Shown: in pieces, positions 45,122 through 55,935 of the stretch
How the letters are laid out: each line of letters begins with the position of its first letter
How positions within the stretch are numbered: position 1 is the stretch's first letter
DNA from: Symbiodinium natans
Lineage: Eukaryota; Sar; Dinophyceae; Suessiales; Symbiodiniaceae
Reading direction: 5' to 3'
Length of the DNA stretch: 64,000 nucleotides
NCBI GenBank assembly: GCA_905221605.1
Contig: CAJNDS010001269.1
Location: 188,001 to 252,000, forward strand
The notes under the pieces: model-generated
The model's input: the letters and a program-made list of their open reading frames with translations, nothing else
What the model was told of the DNA's origin: nothing
Databases searched by the model: none
Program-made: the position numbers and the translations under genes

Positions 45122-48100
45122 ATGGCAAGCTGGACTTTGCAGCAGTTGAGCACATTGCAAAGCAGCACTGTGTCGCACGACAAGAAGCTGGAAGCATGCC
45201 AAGAAGTGTCCGACAAGCTGAACGAGAACATCTTGAAGGGAGAAACACGAGCGACAGCACTTGCAAAAATGAGTCTTGGCAGGTATTACAAAGTTCAAAG
45301 GAAAACGCAACACAACACATGCATGCAAGTCTAGTTCGGACTTTCATTCACTGAGGCCGAAAACCATCGGGAAAATCAAGCAGCAAAGGCTGGCATCGAA
45401 AGAGCATTTGCAAGCTGTGCTACATGTTACAAGTTTGCTCGGCTTGGATTTGGAGCCGCCCGAACGACGCCTGGCACCTGCCGAACCTCGAGAGCAAGTG
45501 TCACGACACATGTATGGCTCGGATGCCCCCCCCATGCACCCTTCCCATGTCCATCGCATTGCTCCAACACCCACGGCCCTCTCCCACATGGCTCCTACCA
45601 CCCACACCCCCCCCCCCCCCCCCCCCCCCCCCCATTGCACCCTCCCATGGCCCCGTGGCCCCATGCCCCTATCAGATGATTTAAAGGGCCCCAGTGCATG
45701 CCCGCCACTCCGCCCTCCCCATCTCCTCCCCCCCCCCCCCCCCCCATGCGTGGACCCTATCAGATGACTTCAAAGGGCGCCAGTGCATCCCGCCCGCTCC
45801 GCCCTCTCCCGCTCCCTAGGCCCTCGACCCCCTGGCACCCATGGCTAAAAGTTCATTCCATTCAATCTGGGCTCCATGTTCTCGGCCCCGGCTCCAGCTC
45901 ATCCACCCGCTCCGCCCGCTCCATCCCAGAACCCCCACGCCCTCCTGGCACCCATGGCTCATCATATGGCTCCCACCACCCACACCTCATGGATGCACGT
46001 TTCGCATGGCCCCGTGGCCCCATGCCCCTATCAGATGACTTTAAAGGGCCCCAGTGCATGCCCGCCCCGCTCTCACCCCCCCCCCCCATGCACACTTCCC
46101 ATGGCCCCGTGGCCCCATGCCCCTATCAGATGACTTTAAAGGGCCCAGTGCATGCCGCCCGCTCCGCCCTCCCCGCTCTCCCCGCCCCTCCGCCCGCTCC
46201 GCCCGCTCCATCCCATAACCCCCACGCCCTCAACCCCCTGGCACCCATGGCTATCAGATTGCTTTAAAGGGCCCCGGTGCATGCCCGCCCGCTCCGCCCT
46301 CCCCGCTCTCACCCCCCATGCACCCTTTCCATGTCCATCGCATAACCCCCATGCCTGCGACGCCCTGACACCCATGGCTCATGGCTCCACGATTTCACAT
46401 GGCTCCCACCACCCGTGGCCCCTATGCCCTCGACCCCCTGGCACATGGCTGCCCCATGACCCTGGCTCCATGCACTCAACCCCGGCTCCAGCTCATGGCC
46501 CAGGATCCCACATGGCTGCCACCACCCACACACCCCTTCCCCCCATGCACGTTTCCCATGGCCCCGTGGCCCCATGCTCCTATCAGATTACTTTAAGGGC
46601 GCCGGTGCATGGCCGCCCGCTCCGCCCTCCCCGCTCTCACCCCCCCCCACCCTTCCCATGTCCATCGCCCATGCCTGGCACCCATGGCTCATGGCTCCTG
46701 CCCTCAACCCCGGCTCCATGCCCTCGACCCCGCTCCAGCTCATGGCCCCAGGATCCCACATGGCTGCCACTACCCACACACCCCTTCCCCCCATGCACGT
46801 TTCCCATGGCCCTTTAAAGGGCCCCGGTGCATGCCCGCCCGCTCCGCCCTCCTCCCCCCCCCATGCACCCTTCCCATGTCCATCGCATGGCCCCCATGCC
46901 CTTGAGCCCCTGGCACCCATGGCTCATGGCTCCATGATCCCACATGGCTCCCACCACCCACACCTCATAAATGCACGTTTCGCATGGCCCCGTGCCCCCA
47001 TGCCCCTATCAGGTGGCTTGAAAGGGCCCCAGTGCATGCCCGCCCGCCCCGCCCTCCCCGCTCTCACCCCCCATGGCCCCGTAGCCCCATGCTTCTAGAC
47101 CCTATCAGATGAGTTTTAAAGGGCCCCAGTGCATGCCCGCCCCGCCCTCCCCACTCTCCCCGCCCCCTCCGCCCGCTCCGCCCGCTCCATCCCATAACCC
47201 CCACGCCCTCAACCCCCTGGCACCCATGGCTCATAGCCCCATGATCCCAGCTGGCTCCCACCACCCACACCTCATGAGTGTTTTAGCATTTTTTAGGTGC
47301 TCCTATCAGATTGCTTTAAAGGGCCCCGGTGCATGCCCGCCCGCTCCGCCCTCCCCGCTCTCACCCCCCCCCCCATGCACCCTTCCCATGTCCATCGCAT
47401 GGCCCCCATGCCCTCGAACCTCTGGCATTCATGGCTCATGGCTCCATGATCCCACATGGCTCCCACCACCCATTCCCATGCACCCTTCCCATGTCCATCG
47501 CATGACCCCCATGCCCTCGACCCCCTGGCACCCATGGCTCATGGCCACCACCCACACCTCATGCGTTTCGCATGCCACCGTGGCCCCTATCAGATGACTT
47601 TAAAGGGCCCCAGTGCATGCCCGCCCGCCCCGCCCTCCCCGCTCTCACCCCCGCCCCCATGCACACTTCCCATGGCCCCGTGGCCCCATGCCCCTAGACC
47701 CTATCAGATGACTTTAAAGGGCCCCAGTGCATGCCCGCCCGTTCCGCCCTCCCCGCTTTCCCCGCCCCCTCCGCCTGCTCCGCCCACTCCATCCCATAAC
47801 CCCCACGCCCTCCCATGCACCCTTCCCATGTCCATCGCATGGCGCCCATGCCCTCGACCCCCTGGCACCCATGGCTCCTGGCCCCATGGCTCGACCCCGG
47901 CTCCATGCCCTCAACCCCAGCTCCAGCTCATGGCCCCAGGATTTCACATGGCTGCCACCACCCACAAACCCCTTCTCTTCATGCACGTTTCCCATGGCCC
48001 CGTGGCCCCATGCCCCGCTCAGATGACTTTAAAGAGCCCCGTTCCAACGCACGCCCACCCTGACCGCCCTCCCGCCCTCACCGCTCTCATTGCTCCGGCT

Positions 48101-49415
48101 CCCTACTTCGATCAGAAAACGGGTGAGGGGTGGTGGCAAATGCCGGACAGCGAAGTGATCCGCCTGGTTCTCCAGGCCGATCAAGGAGGCCCCCTGTACA
48201 CTGCTTATCAGTGGTGTGCAGCCCAAGGCTACGCTATCTCCTTCATCCGGGATGAGTCGTCATTTGGAGGGAATGTCTGTGCATAGTGTTGTGCCACACT
48301 AAGCAAAGTGAGAAAACAGTCTTTAGTCTTGTATGTGTGTATGTGTGTGAAAACAAGGCACAAGGTGCAGAACCACTTTCTTCGGGTTCTGGCAGCGACT
48401 CCTGGGGTTCGCAGCTTCTGGACTCAATTCCTGCTGTGTCTATTCTGCAGCCTTGCTCTTACATTGCTTGCTTGCCTCTAAGGGATGGTTGTGTTGACCA
48501 GCTGGCTCATGAGAGCTCGCAAGAGCCCATGGTCCACTTCTCGGGTGGGGGAAACATGGAAGGCTGCCGGGAAACGTTACTTGCAGGTGGTGCCTTGGCC
48601 TGTGTAGAGTAAATGAGGTCCTTGTGCTCTCTACCTTTGTTCTCTGCTCTCAAAACGTGTCCTGAATTTTAGGCATCGGCTGGCGATGTTCTTCAACAGC
48701 TCTTCTCAGAAGCCATTTTGGCGGAGTGCTTCCCTCAGTGTGTGAGAAGCTCTCCCCAAATCTCTCTCTCTCTCTCATTTTACTTTCGCTCTCACCATGC
48801 AACTGAAACCTAGGAACGACATCATGCTGAGCGACGACCCGCAGCAGAATTTCGAGAACGTTATCTCGATATTGGACTCCTTGTGCTCGCAACTTGTTTG
48901 CATTCTTTTCTTTGCAACAGTATTTCATAACGTGTGTCTCTACTCAGGGACTGCACATACTCAGGAACAATGGGGCAACACACAAGCCGTCGAGGTGGTG
49001 CAGCTGGGGATTCCTGGCTGGCTCGTATGGTCGGAACTACACTGCCACCCTGCTGGTCCTCACTTGGTGTGGGATCGAGGACACTAAGCTGCAACTCTAG
49101 CCAGTTACATGGGTAAAACATATGTTTGTCACATCTGATCTTTTCCTAGGAAGGCCGAAACCCATTTGCAGTATGGGGGCACGCCAAATCCACTGGTGAT
49201 TTCGACAAAGTGGTCGATATGTGTGTGAAGGCCAGGGTCCGGTCTTTGGACTTTCTTTTAAAATCTTTTCCGACAATGGTCACACATCCTTTGAACAGGC
49301 TCTGTTGGACGAGCTGTCGCACAGTTTGTTCAACAGTGTCGCAAACCTTATCCGGCCCTGGTGCAGCATGGCTTTGTGGCTGGCTCCGAAGCTGCAAAGG
49401 ATTTCGCATAGATGA
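45122..49415 (+). CDS. Nine-exon model, 379-residue protein; one intron is a 2.6-kb satellite
   Basis: Exons: 45122-45282, 45356-45497, 48116-48255, 48396-48603, 48673-48743, 48814-48895, 48948-49079, 49150-49236 and 49299-49415. They total 1140 nt, 380 codons with the stop, and all junctions are in phase. The start is ATG at 45122. Segments: SHDKKLEACQEVSDKLNENI; KTIGKIKQQRLASKEHLQAV and GLDLEPPERRLAPAEPREQ; GEGWWQMPDSEVIRLVLQAD then YTAYQWCAAQGYAISFIRD; HESSQEPMVHFSGGGNMEGC; VLQQLFSEAILAECFPQCV; LSDDPQQNFENVISILDS; GLHILRNNGATHKPSRW; NPFAVWGHAKSTGDFDKVVD. Two donors would have to be GA. The last exon has a rival frame ending AALVQ-like (VQHGFVAGSEAAKDFA-stop), so the C terminus is uncertain. 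The family is not recognised; the protein looks soluble. Confidence 0.5.
45498..48115. repeat. Degenerate GC-rich satellite array inside an intron
   Basis: About 2.6 kb built from three recurring modules. Module 1 is (TATCAGATGACTTTAAAGGG)CCCCAGTGCATGCCCGCCCG plus a CCGCTC/CCCT-rich tail. Module 2 is CATGCACCCTTCCCATGTCC then ATCGCATGGCCCCCATGCCC and CTGGCACCCATGGCTCATGG. Module 3 is CCCACATGGCTCCCACCACC then CACGTTTCCCATGGCCCCGT. The TTTAAAGGGC landmark occurs about thirteen times (for example near 46030, 46134, 46262, 46811, 47116, 47312, 47598, 47714) at irregular spacing of about 85-330 bp. The plus strand is very C-rich and G-poor. Long P/A/H/C-rich ORFs in all three plus frames are by-products. 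The flanking exons 45356-45497 and 48116-48255 join in phase 0, which makes the array intronic. Confidence 0.75.
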
Positions 49416-49489
49416 CTGCATCAGTGTTGATTTCTGCCTCGCTTCTGTTTCTTGTGCTGCAAACTAAGCAATCGAACAAATCGGCAAGC

Positions 49490-50102
49490 ATGGCCCTGCA
49501 CAAGCACACCCTGCACTGCAACAGCTGGAAATTTGAAGAGGAGATTCAAAAGGCTTTGGACGCAGGATTCGGCCCCGAGTCCATGAAAAACCTCCGGCTC
49601 CAGAGCGATCTCCGTGCTGTTGTACGAGAACAGAACCAGGACCGAACATGTACAGCATCAGGTCATATAGTTCGGACACAAGTCTTTTAGTCTTCGATGT
49701 TCTGAATCACTCCGAGTAAACACCGAATGAACACATTCTTGCACGCTTTGCAAGCATCCGTGCTCGAGGGCTCCTGTTGGCCTCCTAGCAAGCTCGGCCA
49801 TGGAAAACGAGCCGACACCTCGCCGACTCAGCCCCCAGGAAGTGGAGCAGAAGAGATTGCGTGTGATACATGCAACGAAGACAGAGGAGCAGTACAAGTA
49901 CGAAATCGTGCACAAGATGCTGTCCCAGCATGGCCCACCTGACTTAGATGACCAGTCGCTCCCAAAGACGCCCAATTACCACCACTCGATACCGAAGAGG
50001 AAATGGGAGACTGCTATGTTCAGATGGAAACAGCAGCTTCGATCGTATGCTTGGTTCTTCACCGATTCTTGGACACACAACGACAAGGACGTGTTCGGCT
50101 GA
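49490..50102 (+). CDS. Two-exon gene, 161-residue hydrophilic protein, unknown
   Basis: Exons 49490-49661 and 49789-50102 (stop TGA) sum to 486 nt and join in phase through a GT-AG intron of 127 bp (CATCAG|GTCATA, CTCCTAG|C). The start context is GCAAGCATGG. Exon 1: MALHKHTLHCNSWKFEEEIQ then KALDAGFGPESMKNLRLQ. Exon 2: MENEPTPRRLSPQEVEQKRL, TKTEEQYKYEIVHKMLSQHG, KTPNYHHSIPKRKWETAMFR, ending SWTHNDKDVFG. An internal ATG at 49800 in GGCCATGG context could be the true start of a 100-residue protein. There are no membrane spans and the residues are mainly charged and aromatic. It starts 75 bp after the stop of the previous model, so the two could instead be one gene. No family was recognised. Confidence 0.5.
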
Positions 50103-50294
50103 TTCCACAGCCTCTCCACATACTTTCCGCAAACTCATGTTAATTCATAGCTGAGCTACGCCCAGCCTATTCTGGGACGAGACTCAGCAAATTCATGAGC
50201 ACTTAAGGTGCAGAAGCCCTCGACATCAGGCAAAAGTATACGACCAAAAAGAGCACTGAACCCTAACCCCAAAACCCTCAACCCTATGCACAGC

Positions 50295-50395
50295 CGGGAT
50301 CGACGTTCTGATGCTCAAACTTGTGTTTCCCGAAGACTTGCCTTAAATCCTTGGGTATCTTGCTCCTGATCGAATCTTTGTTAAGCCAAGCCACT
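50295..50395 (+). pseudogene. Exon fragment with in-frame stop, or two exon pieces
   Basis: After a TATGCACAG acceptor the frame reads GIDVLMLKLVFPEDLP, meets TAA at about 50343, and then continues in the same frame as ILGYLAPDRIFVKPSH. Either a donor lies before the stop, or this is a decayed exon. It directly precedes the TTTAGGG array at 50422. Confidence 0.3.
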
Positions 50396-50421
50396 GATTT
50401 CGAAAAGTAGGCACGGCAGCC

Positions 50422-50525
50422 CGGTTTAGGGTTTAGGGTTTAGGGTTTAGGGTTCAGGGTTCAGGGTTCAGGGTTTAGGGTTTAGGGTTTTAGGGTTTAG
50501 GGTTTACTATTTTGGGTTTAGGGTG
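50422..50525 (+). repeat. TTTAGGG array upstream of a long exon
   Basis: About thirteen heptamers with three TTCAGGG units in the middle. It lies about 90 bp upstream of the acceptor TAAGTTGCAG|G at 50616, so it is probably within an intron or in the gene's 5' flank. Confidence 0.95.
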
Positions 50526-50616
50526 TACGGTCTGTAGCGACTGAAACATTCATGGTACTTTTCTTTTGGCCTTCCCCAACTTTTTGGAAAACTAATTCGG
50601 TGCCCTTAAGTTGCAG

Positions 50617-53600
50617 GTCCTGGAAGTGACTTTGAGAAGAACTCCGGCGACCGAGCAGATGATTGAGGACCATTTGCTGTGCACCCTCGCATGTGTCGAG
50701 GAGATGGTTTTGTATGGCTTGTATCTTCAGAGCTGCCCTTCGAAGGGGGCAGCCCTCTTGGTTGAGACCCTTGAAGGGTCCCGCGAACAGCAGGTGCAAC
50801 AAAGGATCCAGGTGGAGATGCGAGAAGAATGGACAATGATTGTGCTGATGGAAAACAATGCACAGCACAAAGACTTGCTTCACAAAGCCTGCCCCTTTCT
50901 CGGCTATTACCACGTTCGCGAAATTTATGAGGCGCTGGCACAGGACGGCTGGAAACTGGGCGAAAGATCGAGAGGGGTGCTCGCAGCATGGTATCCGAAA
51001 TTCGGGTTCAGCAGCAATGTTGAAGACATTTTCTCCAACATTGAAGATTCGTGTCGACGAGGCAGCAAGAACAACACTGCCAATTGCAGCAATCTGCAAT
51101 GCATCAGCATCCGAGCATTGAATCGCACAGTTTGCAAGAATGATCGGAAAGAAGATGGGCCGACGCCTGTGCACCTATCGAGCGAAGATTTCGAAGGGTC
51201 GGAAGTGAGGAGTTTAAAACCCAAGCTCTGGAAGCCCGATTCTTTTGTCTCCCGACTCTTGTTTGCATTTGCCTTCGGAACGAACATAAACAAGACTTGT
51301 GTTTATGGCTTCGAACCAGAAGTATATCCTTAACAACCCAAAAATAGCGCAGCCGAGGTGGAGATCTCAACCTGGAAAACATTCTCAAGACCTTCGACTC
51401 CACCAGCCCGTTCCATCAATGCAAAACACAGCTCAACTGGTTGAGAGGATTCTCGCAGGCGCGAAAGTTTCTTGGCCGCTTTCGTCCAACACAACACTTC
51501 AAATCAGTCATTCCTTGACACAGCAAAGGCAGCGAATTGATCCAGAAGAAGCAGCAAGCCAGTTTTGGGTAGCCAGCACATGCCAGACGGGCCAAATGGT
51601 CAAAGTGTCCGGGAAATTCTACATGGTTGTGGGAAGCAACCCTGCAGTTCTGTATGTGTGCTGGTAAGATTACTACCTTTTTGAGCCTTATGTCCTGTGT
51701 CGCTAAGTACAAATGTTTAGTCTTTGCCTTACATCGAACACTTCTGAGGTGCTTCCGCTTGCCGAGTACAATGCTTCTTTCCATGGTCAGCTTCCTGCCG
51801 AAGTTGCTGACGAAGCACACTTCCCAGCCGATACGAACTTGCAGCGAAAGATCGACCCTCTGAGCCCGGGGGAAAACGTGCAGTGCCTCACCTTCAAGAA
51901 ACAACAGAAACCCGATCTGATGAGCAGCATTTTACTTGATTTGTCCAAAAGAAAGCCTGGCCTCAGAATGAAGTGCCAGCTATGATTACTGTACTGTTGC
52001 TTGGCACGGAGCTTTCAGACTTTTTTCTTGCAGCTGCAAACGAGGAGACCTGTGGAGATTTTGATGCCCAAGCTGGGCGAGGCGAATATGGAAGAAACAG
52101 ACTCATGTACAATCTAAGCTATCTGCTTTATTCTGTGGATAAATAGTATTCGCAACCATCTAAGGTCGAGGTTTTCCCATACTCCGTTCACTTCCTGGAA
52201 GGGCCCCTGGCCCACAAGCTCGGCTTCTGTGTCATGCTCCGGAGATCGGTTATGGGTCGCTCTCTTCTGGTTGATCTGGTGAAAACAAGAAAGGTGATCA
52301 AGCTCACCGCGGCTGTTTTGCAGCAGCTGCTTTCATCGTTTGGAGTGGCCTCGAGAAAGAATGCCACCAAGAGCTTCAAGATCAAGCTGCTTCTGAAAAT
52401 TCCCGAAGTCGAGCAAAGCTGCTCCAAACAAGAGCTGGATGATTTGATAAAGTTTTTGGACAACATGGACAAGAAAAGGGCCCAAAAAAATCACAAGAAC
52501 GACGACGCAGAGGAGGAAGAAATCGAGCCGGACAGCCCCAACCCAATGTGCATTTTTGAACCTGTCTGGGTTTAGGGTTTGGGGTTTAGGGTTTAGGGCT
52601 TAATTAGGGTTTAGGGTGTAGGGTTTGGGGTTTTAGGGTTTTAGGGTTTTAGGGTTTTAAGGTTTTATGGTTTTAGGGTAGGGTTTTAGGGTTTAGGGTT
52701 TAGGCTTTAGGGTTTAGGGCTAAGGGTTTAGGGTTAAGGGTTTAGGGTTTAGGTGTAGGTGTTAGGGTTTCGAAAAAGATCTCCAGGAGCTGCAGAGCGA
52801 AATGTTCGGTGTACCAGATCCGGAAGTGGAGCTGGCGCAAAAGATGCTGGATGAGATTGAGAAAGAGGACGAGCAGGCCTGTGGGCTTCACATCACGATG
52901 GTTTGTCAATAGAAGTTCCTCAAAACATAGGCACTAGGAACAAAACCCCGATAAAAGATTGCACAGGGCCTGTCCCTTGGGCATTCCCTGTCGCACTGTG
53001 TACTCAGGTGGTGCCCCTTCACCACTGAACATGTATAAGCCGGTTTACCCCCATCATATTTGCAAGCAGACAGGCAATGGACAAAGACGATGCCGAGAAA
53101 GACTTGCCATCGGGTTCACAAGCTCCATCTTCAGGGGCTGCAGCAGGCGAGAATCAGGCTGGCAATGGGCTGAGACTCTGAGGAACAGCAGACGACTGCT
53201 GTCGAGTGTTGAGGCAGTTCCAGAATGGCTCAAGCAGAGATACCCGATCAGTTCCGAGCACACCACTGTGCATGTGGTGCATGTGACACAGACACTGCCT
53301 CACTTTCAAGTTCGTTTGGGTGCGGGCAAGCGATTCAATGGCCAGAATCTGGGATTCAAGAACCGCTTTTTTGTTTACTATTGCTAATCGCCTAGCATTG
53401 ACCACATGCAAGTAATGAACTGTTTCTGAAAATCAACAGCGACGAAGGCTTTCGACGAGTGCTTCGTACAACCCCGGCTTGCAAGAAGATTTGCTGGACA
53501 CTTCAAAGGACACGATTTCAAAGATCCAGGCCAAGAACCGGAGCCAGCTCCAAGCCTGGTTTATCGTGTACACTTGGGCCAGGAGTGCCGACAACCAAGT

Positions 53601-53651
53601 CAAGAAGCGAAAGCGATAGCAGAGGGCAATGGAAAAAATCCGAATAGCTGA
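50617..53651 (+). CDS. Long multi-exon gene (5' partial), unknown protein
   Basis: Proposed exons: 50617-51211, 51358-51506, 51563-51663, 51721-about 51985, 52034-52081, 52165-52569, 52766-52900, 53074-about 53160, about 53183-53319 and 53440-53651 (stop TGA). Exon 1 is 198 codons, the longest here, with RRTPATEQMIEDHLLCTLAC, LEGSREQQVQQRIQVEMREE and LGYYHVREIYEALAQDGWKL. Later segments: DLNLENILKTFDSTSPFHQC; QTGQMVKVSGKFYMVVGSNP; LAEYNASFHGQLPAEVADEA; PVEILMPKLGE; YSVHFLEGPLAHKLGFCVM; the acidic/lysine-rich LIKFLDNMDKKRAQKNHK and DDAEEEEIEPD; ELQSEMFGVPDPEVELAQKM; and tail FVQPRLARRFAGHFKGHDFK. Junctions 2, 3, 6-7, 7-8 and the last join in phase; those after exons 4 and 8 are unresolved. The 52570-52765 intron consists entirely of telomere-like heptamers. 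No domain was recognised. Confidence 0.5.
52570..52765 (+). repeat. Telomere-like array that forms a complete intron
   Basis: About 27 TTTAGGG-type heptamers, with TTTTAGGG octamers in the middle, extend from the last base of one exon to the first base of the next. The preceding exon ends CCTGTCTGG and the array's own GTTTAG would be the donor. The array ends GGTGTTAG, and the next exon begins GGTTTCGAAAAAGATC (AG|G). The two exons join in phase 0. Without splicing, the frame would stop at the TAG of the first heptamer. Confidence 0.75.
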
Positions 53652-54110
53652 TGGAGAACAGGTTCTTAGGACCTACTCAAGGGAAGGAATTGCATGTGTT
53701 GTGGTAGCGGCCAACTAGGCAGTGACCCACTCAGGAGTTTCGGCTTCTCACACAAGTAGATCGAAGGAGAACCCCATGCAACAGTTGAAGCAGAATGATG
53801 ATTTGAGGCAGGAGGGTATCTGAGGTAGAATGGCAATGGAGGTCTATGACTAAACCCTAAAACCTAACTTTTGAAACCTAAACCCGAAACCCTAAGCCCT
53901 AAACCCTAACACCTGAAACCCAAACCCTAAACCCTAAGCCCTAAACCCTAACAGTCCTAACACCTGAAAGCCAAACCCTAAACCCTAAGCCCTAAACCCA
54001 GAACCCCCCCTTCCCAAACCAATGGCAGTGAAGCCGCTGTTGTTGCCCATCATGCTACGCCAGGCCGACGGTTTGGCGGCGGCCGTCCTGGGAGTGAGTC
54101 CATCTTACTA
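53652..54110. other. 3' flank and CCCTAAA repeats
   Basis: Unique sequence to about 53850 is followed by CCCTAAA/CCCTAAG-type repeats to about 54000. They include a duplicated unit of about 60 bp (CACCTGAAACCCAAACCCTA and CACCTGAAAGCCAAACCCTA). Confidence 0.7.
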
Positions 54111-55674
54111 GGGTTTAGGGTTTAGGGGTTTAGGGGGTTAGGGTTTAGGGTGTAGGGTTTAGGGTTTAGGTCCCAGGTTTGGGAGTTCAGGGGCTTCGGT
54201 TTCGGACAATTTGGCCCTAGAAACCTAGGAATGCAAACGGCGCAGTTCCTTGACTGAGGATTTATATGGGATCAAGAGCCCGACAAGGGGGAGATGAGAG
54301 CCTTCCTGCATTTTGTCACTTGGGATGATGGGCTTCTGGGGTTTAGGGTTTCGGGTTTAGGCTGTGAGTTGAAGGTCTTGCTTGGGCTTAGGGTGTATGT
54401 AGGTCGTGCAGACACGAGGACTGGCCCAAAGACTTCGCTGGAGGTGGGTTCCTAGGGCTCGCACAAGCTGTAGCTGTAGCTTTTTGCCAGGGATCCATTG
54501 TATAGAACTTGCACCGACGTTGCAGATCATGTCAAAGATCCCGTGTAGGGCTGAGTGCCGTAGTTTTGGGAGCCCATTGCCTGTCCATTATACCCTAAAC
54601 CCTAGCTTCAAGGGGCTAAAGGAGGGACCCAATAAGGGACCTTAGGGGGAGGTCTGAACATCCCCCAAAACCGCCTCAAACCCTGAAACCCTGAAACGCT
54701 AAAACCCAAAAACCCAAAAACCCTCAAACCCTAATCCCCAAAACCCTGAAGCCCTAAACCCTAAAACCCGTGCAGGGGACTAATTAATTACAGGGGACTA
54801 TGGGAACCACCGGCCAAGCGTCATGATCGTCTCCCTCTGCTTGGAGCGCAGCTGCACCGACCGCAGGATGGAGGCAAACGGGGTGACCTAAGGCTCTCGG
54901 CCGTTGGGGATTTTATGGCGCGGGTTTTGGGGTTGGGGGTTTTGGGGTAAAGACCCTGAACCCTGAAAGCTCCCAAAAGATACCCTTGAGAAGCCGGGGG
55001 AACTGTGCCTACGTAGTCATAGCTGTGTCTGGTCATGGAGAAAGGTTGCAAGGGTTCAGGGATGTCTCGACGCACGTTGCAGCACTGTAAACCTGCCTTG
55101 TCACGAAAAGATACCCTGTGGCCTCTGGCATGGGCCCACGCACTGATAAGGGTCCAGGGTTTATGGTTTAGGGTTCAGGGGTTTAGAAGGTATTTAGGAT
55201 GCCTTGTGCCGACAGGTATATAGGACATACGTTGAGCCCATGGACTCTTGGGCTTGCCAGGGAGGAGGGGTGAGCAAGCCAGAGCAAGCCACCTTTGGCA
55301 GTAAGGGTTCAGGAGATCCTTGGGAGGGGCGGGGGGAGGGGCGGCGGGGAAGGGGCCGGGGGAGGGGCGGCAGGGGGGGGGGGGGGGGGGCTAAATCACC
55401 CAACGTGTCAGAGCCACGCCAATGCCGGCACCAACCACCATCAGAGTGTCGAAGCCCCAGACCTGGCGCTCAGGTGCAATGCGTCTGGAAACTTACGTTG
55501 CGCGGCGCGAAAGGGCTTGCAGAGCATGGAGTGCTTTGCGGTGTACCTCGCACTTGCACGAAACCGAAACCCCAAACCCTAAACCCTAAACCCAAAACCC
55601 CGCAAGCGGGGGCAGCCTTCTGCGCCGGTGCGCCGAATGGCCCTGTGACCTGCAGCACCACGGCCTGCAGTGTA
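54111..55674. other. Repeat mosaic with G-rich tract
   Basis: TTTAGGG arrays lie at 54112-54175 and CCCTAAA-type repeats at 54680-54775. A G-rich stretch at 55322-55390 (GGGGCGGGGGGAGGGGCGGC and a 17-G run) could form quadruplex structures. ORFs at 54821-55075 (minus) and 55204-55707 (plus) run through these repeats and are not supported. Confidence 0.6.
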
Positions 55675-55935
55675 AGGTTTAGGGTTTATGTCGGGTTTAG
55701 GGTTTAGGGTTTAGGGTTTAGGGTTTAGGGTTTAGGGCTTAGGGCCTAGGGTTTAGGGCTTAGGGTTTAGGGTTTATGTAGGGTTTAGAGCCTAGGGTTT
55801 ATGTACGGTTTATGTAGGGCTTAGGGTTTATGAAGGATTTAGGGTTTATGTAGGGTTTAGGGTTTATGTAGGGCTTAGGGTTTATGATGGTTTATGTAGG
55901 GTTTAGGGTTTACGGTTGATGTATGGTTTAGGGCT
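55675..55935 (+). repeat. Higher-order telomere-like array (TTTATGTAGGG and TTTAGGG)
   Basis: It starts with pure TTTAGGG, then alternates GGGTTTATGTA with GGGTTTAG, giving a compound unit of roughly 18-25 bp repeated about eight times. This differs from the simple arrays elsewhere. Confidence 0.9.

Noticed and set aside
45698-48115. Long proline/histidine/alanine-rich ORFs (for example 46152-46817 and 47456-48286)
   Set aside because: They are open in several frames at once because the satellite is C-rich and stop-poor. Only the segment after 48116 has normal protein composition.
51507-51523. 17-bp intron between exons of the 50.6-53.7 kb gene
   Set aside because: Too short to be credible; an alternative acceptor at 51562 gives a 56-bp intron in the same phase.
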